Assembly (NCBI GenBank): GCA_963802095.1
Contig: CAWDHI010000003.1
Coordinates: forward strand, 1 to 64,000
Source of the DNA: CAVVEQ01 sp963802095
Lineage (GTDB): Bacteria > Chloroflexota > Anaerolineae > Anaerolineales > Anaerolineaceae
Length of the DNA stretch: 64,000 bases
Direction of reading: 5' to 3'
The translations under genes and the position numbers were made by a program. Under the pieces are notes generated by a model that saw nothing but the letters and a program-made list of their open reading frames with translations, was not told the origin of the DNA and did no database searches. Positions 62,336 to 64,000 of this stretch are shown in pieces (position 1 is the stretch's first letter; each line of letters starts with the position of its first letter).

Positions 62336-63276
62336 AACCCGAGGAAATACCCATAGATCCTAACCTTGAAAAGGCGTTTCAAGGTTTCAAAGAGGTCAAG
62401 CCGAGGGATGAACTAAACGCACGCCAAGCGCGGTCGCAATATCTTAACCAAATCACAGCCTTGCGCGAGTCCGTATCTCCTGTGGGGAAAAACCGTCATA
62501 AAAGGTGGAACCAAATCCCGCTGTTTAGACGAAAGGAGAAATTCTCAATGGCAGCAACTATCACAACCATTATCCTCGTGATGACCCTTGTTCTTGGAGG
62601 TACGGGTGGGAGCGTGTATGCAGCCCAGTCCAGTCTGCCGGATGATACCCTGTATCCGTTGAAATTATTCGCTGAGAATATGCAGGAGGCTTTCACATCC
62701 AATACTGGCGCTGAAATGGAGCTCCAACTCCAGTTTGCCAACCGCCGAATGGAGGAGATCGCCGCAATGAACGGCGAGGGGAAAGCGCCCCCGGAGGCAG
62801 TAGTGGAACAGCTGCGTATAAGACTGGATAATGCTCTGCGGTTGGCCTCATCCATGGATGAGGAGAATATCACACCAGCGTTATTACGAATCAGGGAGCA
62901 ATTGCGTATCCAGGAACAAGCCCTCCTTCAATTGTCTGGGGACGAGACAAAAACCCCACTGCTCCTGCGCACACGCGAAATGCTCCAGGAACAAATCCGC
63001 TTGGTGGATTCCGGACTGGAACAACCTGTGAAGTTACAGCAACAGCTCCGTGAACAGGAGCGTATCAATCTGACCACACCAGTGGAAACTGAACAGCCAA
63101 CCTTCCAAGCCACCGAAGAAAAACCCGGTTTTGGGCCTGGCTCAAATACTAATTCTCCCTGCACAACCACATGCACCCCACCCTGCGCCTGGACCTGTAC
63201 GCCTAATGCCAGCAATGGACCTGGTCCATTTGGCACACCATCGCCTGGTGGAAACGGACAGGGAGGGAAACCTTAG
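62332..63276 (+). CDS. DUF5667 membrane protein, likely partner of the sigma factor
   Basis: A protein of 314 residues. Cytoplasmic N-terminus (~80 residues, basic before the helix), one membrane helix (residues ~81-103), then an outer helical domain with L-P-D-D-T-L-Y-P-L-K-L-F-A-E, the signature of DUF5667. The tail is Thr/Pro/Gly-rich with several Cys. It fits the place of an anti-sigma or sensor protein but lacks a recognised zinc-binding anti-sigma motif (H-x3-C-x2-C), so its sigma-regulating role is inference from the overlap of coding sequences. Confidence 0.85.
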   Translation: MKPEEIPIDPNLEKAFQGFKEVKPRDELNARQARSQYLNQITALRESVSPVGKNRHKRWNQIPLFRRKEKFSMAATITTIILVMTLVLGGTGGSVYAAQSSLPDDTLYPLKLFAENMQEAFTSNTGAEMELQLQFANRRMEEIAAMNGEGKAPPEAVVEQLRIRLDNALRLASSMDEENITPALLRIREQLRIQEQALLQLSGDETKTPLLLRTREMLQEQIRLVDSGLEQPVKLQQQLREQERINLTTPVETEQPTFQATEEKPGFGPGSNTNSPCTTTCTPPCAWTCTPNASNGPGPFGTPSPGGNGQGGKP

Positions 63277-63305
63277 GCTTTGTAGACCGGGTTTCTATCA
63301 TGCGT

Positions 63306-63337
63306 CAGCAGCGATTCTTGAATCGCTGCTGTTTTTT
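63306..63337 (+). terminator. rho-independent terminator
   Basis: CAGCAGCGATT (63306-63316) pairs with AATCGCTGCTG (63321-63331) with a CTTG loop, followed by six T. It terminates the sigma factor operon; it lies 30 bases beyond its last stop codon. Confidence 0.92.
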
Positions 63338-63356
63338 AATATAATTCCTAACCATC

Positions 63357-63893
63357 TTATAGACTTTGGGATTCTAACTCCAGATATTCAACGCATTTTC
63401 TGAGACAGATATTTACATCGCAACTGGTATCAACGACAATATGATCAGGAACGATCTGTTCCTTCTCGGCTTTAAGGGTTTGGTAGAGCTCAGGGGTGCG
63501 GTTCTCCGCGGGATGTTCTCCGGATTTTTGATCCTCCTGCAACCTACAAAGGGCTAATTCCTCCGGGCAGACACATTCGATAACCCTGAAATCTGCTTTG
63601 TGTTCCTTTGCAAACAATTCCACTCGATCCACCTGGTATCGGTGGGTGAAGGTGCGGCCGTCGAGAATGACATGCCTGCCGCGGTTTAGATTGTATTCTG
63701 CTGCCTTCAGGAGCAGCTCGAAGATATAGTCGTCCTGCGCGCGGGTGTATTCGACCTTGTCCGGCGGGATAAGCCCTGCGCGAAGCTTATCCTTATCCAG
63801 CACAACCGCGGGCAGGGCATCCACCAAAGCCGCAGCCAGGGTGGATTTTCCCGTCCCGGGCAGTCCGGCCATTGCGATAAGCAGGGGTGTCAT
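63357..63893 (-). CDS. P-loop kinase, zeta-toxin/AAA-33 type
   Basis: A small nucleotide-binding protein of 178 residues. Walker A G-L-P-G-T-G-K-S-T near residue 10, the D-K-D-K-L-R segment near 33, and D-G-R-T-F-T-H near 77 recall the AAA_33/ATP-dependent kinase family that includes polynucleotide- and sugar-kinase-like enzymes. No antitoxin is adjacent. The start overlaps the upstream VOC gene's stop (ATGA). The substrate is unknown. Confidence 0.85.
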   Translation of the reverse strand: MTPLLIAMAGLPGTGKSTLAAALVDALPAVVLDKDKLRAGLIPPDKVEYTRAQDDYIFELLLKAAEYNLNRGRHVILDGRTFTHRYQVDRVELFAKEHKADFRVIECVCPEELALCRLQEDQKSGEHPAENRTPELYQTLKAEKEQIVPDHIVVDTSCDVNICLRKCVEYLELESQSL

Positions 63894-64000
63894 GGGGCGG
63901 CGTTGATCTCCACCCGGTTGCCGTCGGGATCGAGTACCACGGCCTCGTAGTAACCATCCCCGGTGCGGCGGGGGCCATCCACCAGTGGGTAGCCTTCGCT
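63890..64000 (-). CDS. VOC-family (glyoxalase-like) protein, partial
   Basis: Only the last ~36 codons are in the window; the gene enters from the right edge. The stretch G-D-G-Y-Y-E-A-V-V-L-D-P-D-G-N-R-V-E-I is the standard C-terminal end of a vicinal-oxygen-chelate domain, with the metal ligand Glu in V-E-I. It ends four bases into the kinase start. The reaction is not deducible from this part. Confidence 0.85.
   Translation of the reverse strand, partial: SEGYPLVDGPRRTGDGYYEAVVLDPDGNRVEINAAP

Overview
The window joins two unlike pieces of DNA. Positions 1 to about 6140 are GC-rich and hold the distal part of a respiratory complex I operon (nuoI, J, K, L, M, a wrbA flavoprotein, then the first ~120 codons of nuoN); the gene style resembles Desulfobacterota, which is an inference from memory. 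At about 6140 nuoN breaks off in mid-gene and the sequence continues inside the tail of an ECF-transporter ATPase. From there to 64000 the content is that of an anaerobic, heterotrophic Chloroflexota (Anaerolineae-like) genome: Thr/Pro-rich lipoproteins, MttB-family and corrinoid proteins, a DUF5667 protein beside an ECF sigma factor, PknB-type kinase, M29 aminopeptidase and GH1 glucosidase. The abrupt mid-gene join is most simply an assembly chimera.

Layout of the second part. 6.1-8.6 kb: ECF vitamin-type transporter (ATPase, EcfT, convergent S component). 8.6-10.7 kb: MerR regulator with a consensus promoter and a von Willebrand A protein. 10.7-15.8 kb (minus): PHP-domain lipoprotein and a short relative, methyltransferase, beta-glucosidase, zinc-ribbon-like membrane protein. 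16.1-17.9 kb: TetR regulator and NAD-dependent epimerase-like protein. 18-23.5 kb: lipoprotein, corrinoid protein, two tandem large membrane proteins. 23.5-26.2 kb (minus): an unusual DppB-DppC fused permease. 26.3-30.8 kb: two MttB-family methyltransferases, a DUF362 ferredoxin-like protein and a GNAT. 31-36.9 kb: phosphoesterase, a dead flavodoxin, PPK2, an isoprenoid-synthase-like enzyme, M29 aminopeptidase. 37-40 kb: MFS transporter (frameshifted) followed by hgcA-hgcB, the gene pair for mercury methylation. 40-44.7 kb: FadR-like regulator with a FadR-type operator, glycerol-3-phosphate dehydrogenase, a GIY-YIG remnant with a REP-like palindrome, and an alkyl-DHAP-synthase-like flavoprotein. 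44.7-51 kb: DUF1801 remnant, MgtC, a HAD phosphatase with an in-frame stop, a multi-sensor HD-GYP protein. 51-57 kb: ABC-2 exporter, hydrolase, Ser/Thr kinase, a histidine-kinase fragment. 57-64 kb: FprA flavoprotein, phospholipid-type acyltransferase and CDP-alcohol phosphotransferase, DUF4405 cytochrome-like operon, ECF sigma factor/DUF5667, a small kinase and a partial VOC protein.

The most notable content is hgcAB (38660-39983), with the NVWCAAGK cap-helix motif and an HgcB with both 4Fe-4S motifs and a terminal Cys pair. Corrinoid chemistry recurs (corrinoid protein, two MttB-like proteins, HgcA), which fits a one-carbon, acetogenic or syntrophic lifestyle, but the link is inferred. No rRNA, tRNA, CRISPR array or insertion sequence was recognised.

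A second theme is lesions: single-base frameshifts in nuoL, ecfA, ecfT, the MFS gene (two) and the ABC-2 permease, plus genes with in-frame stops (flavodoxin, GIY-YIG, DUF1801, HAD). Some frameshifts are probably sequencing errors; the multiply damaged small genes look like real decay.
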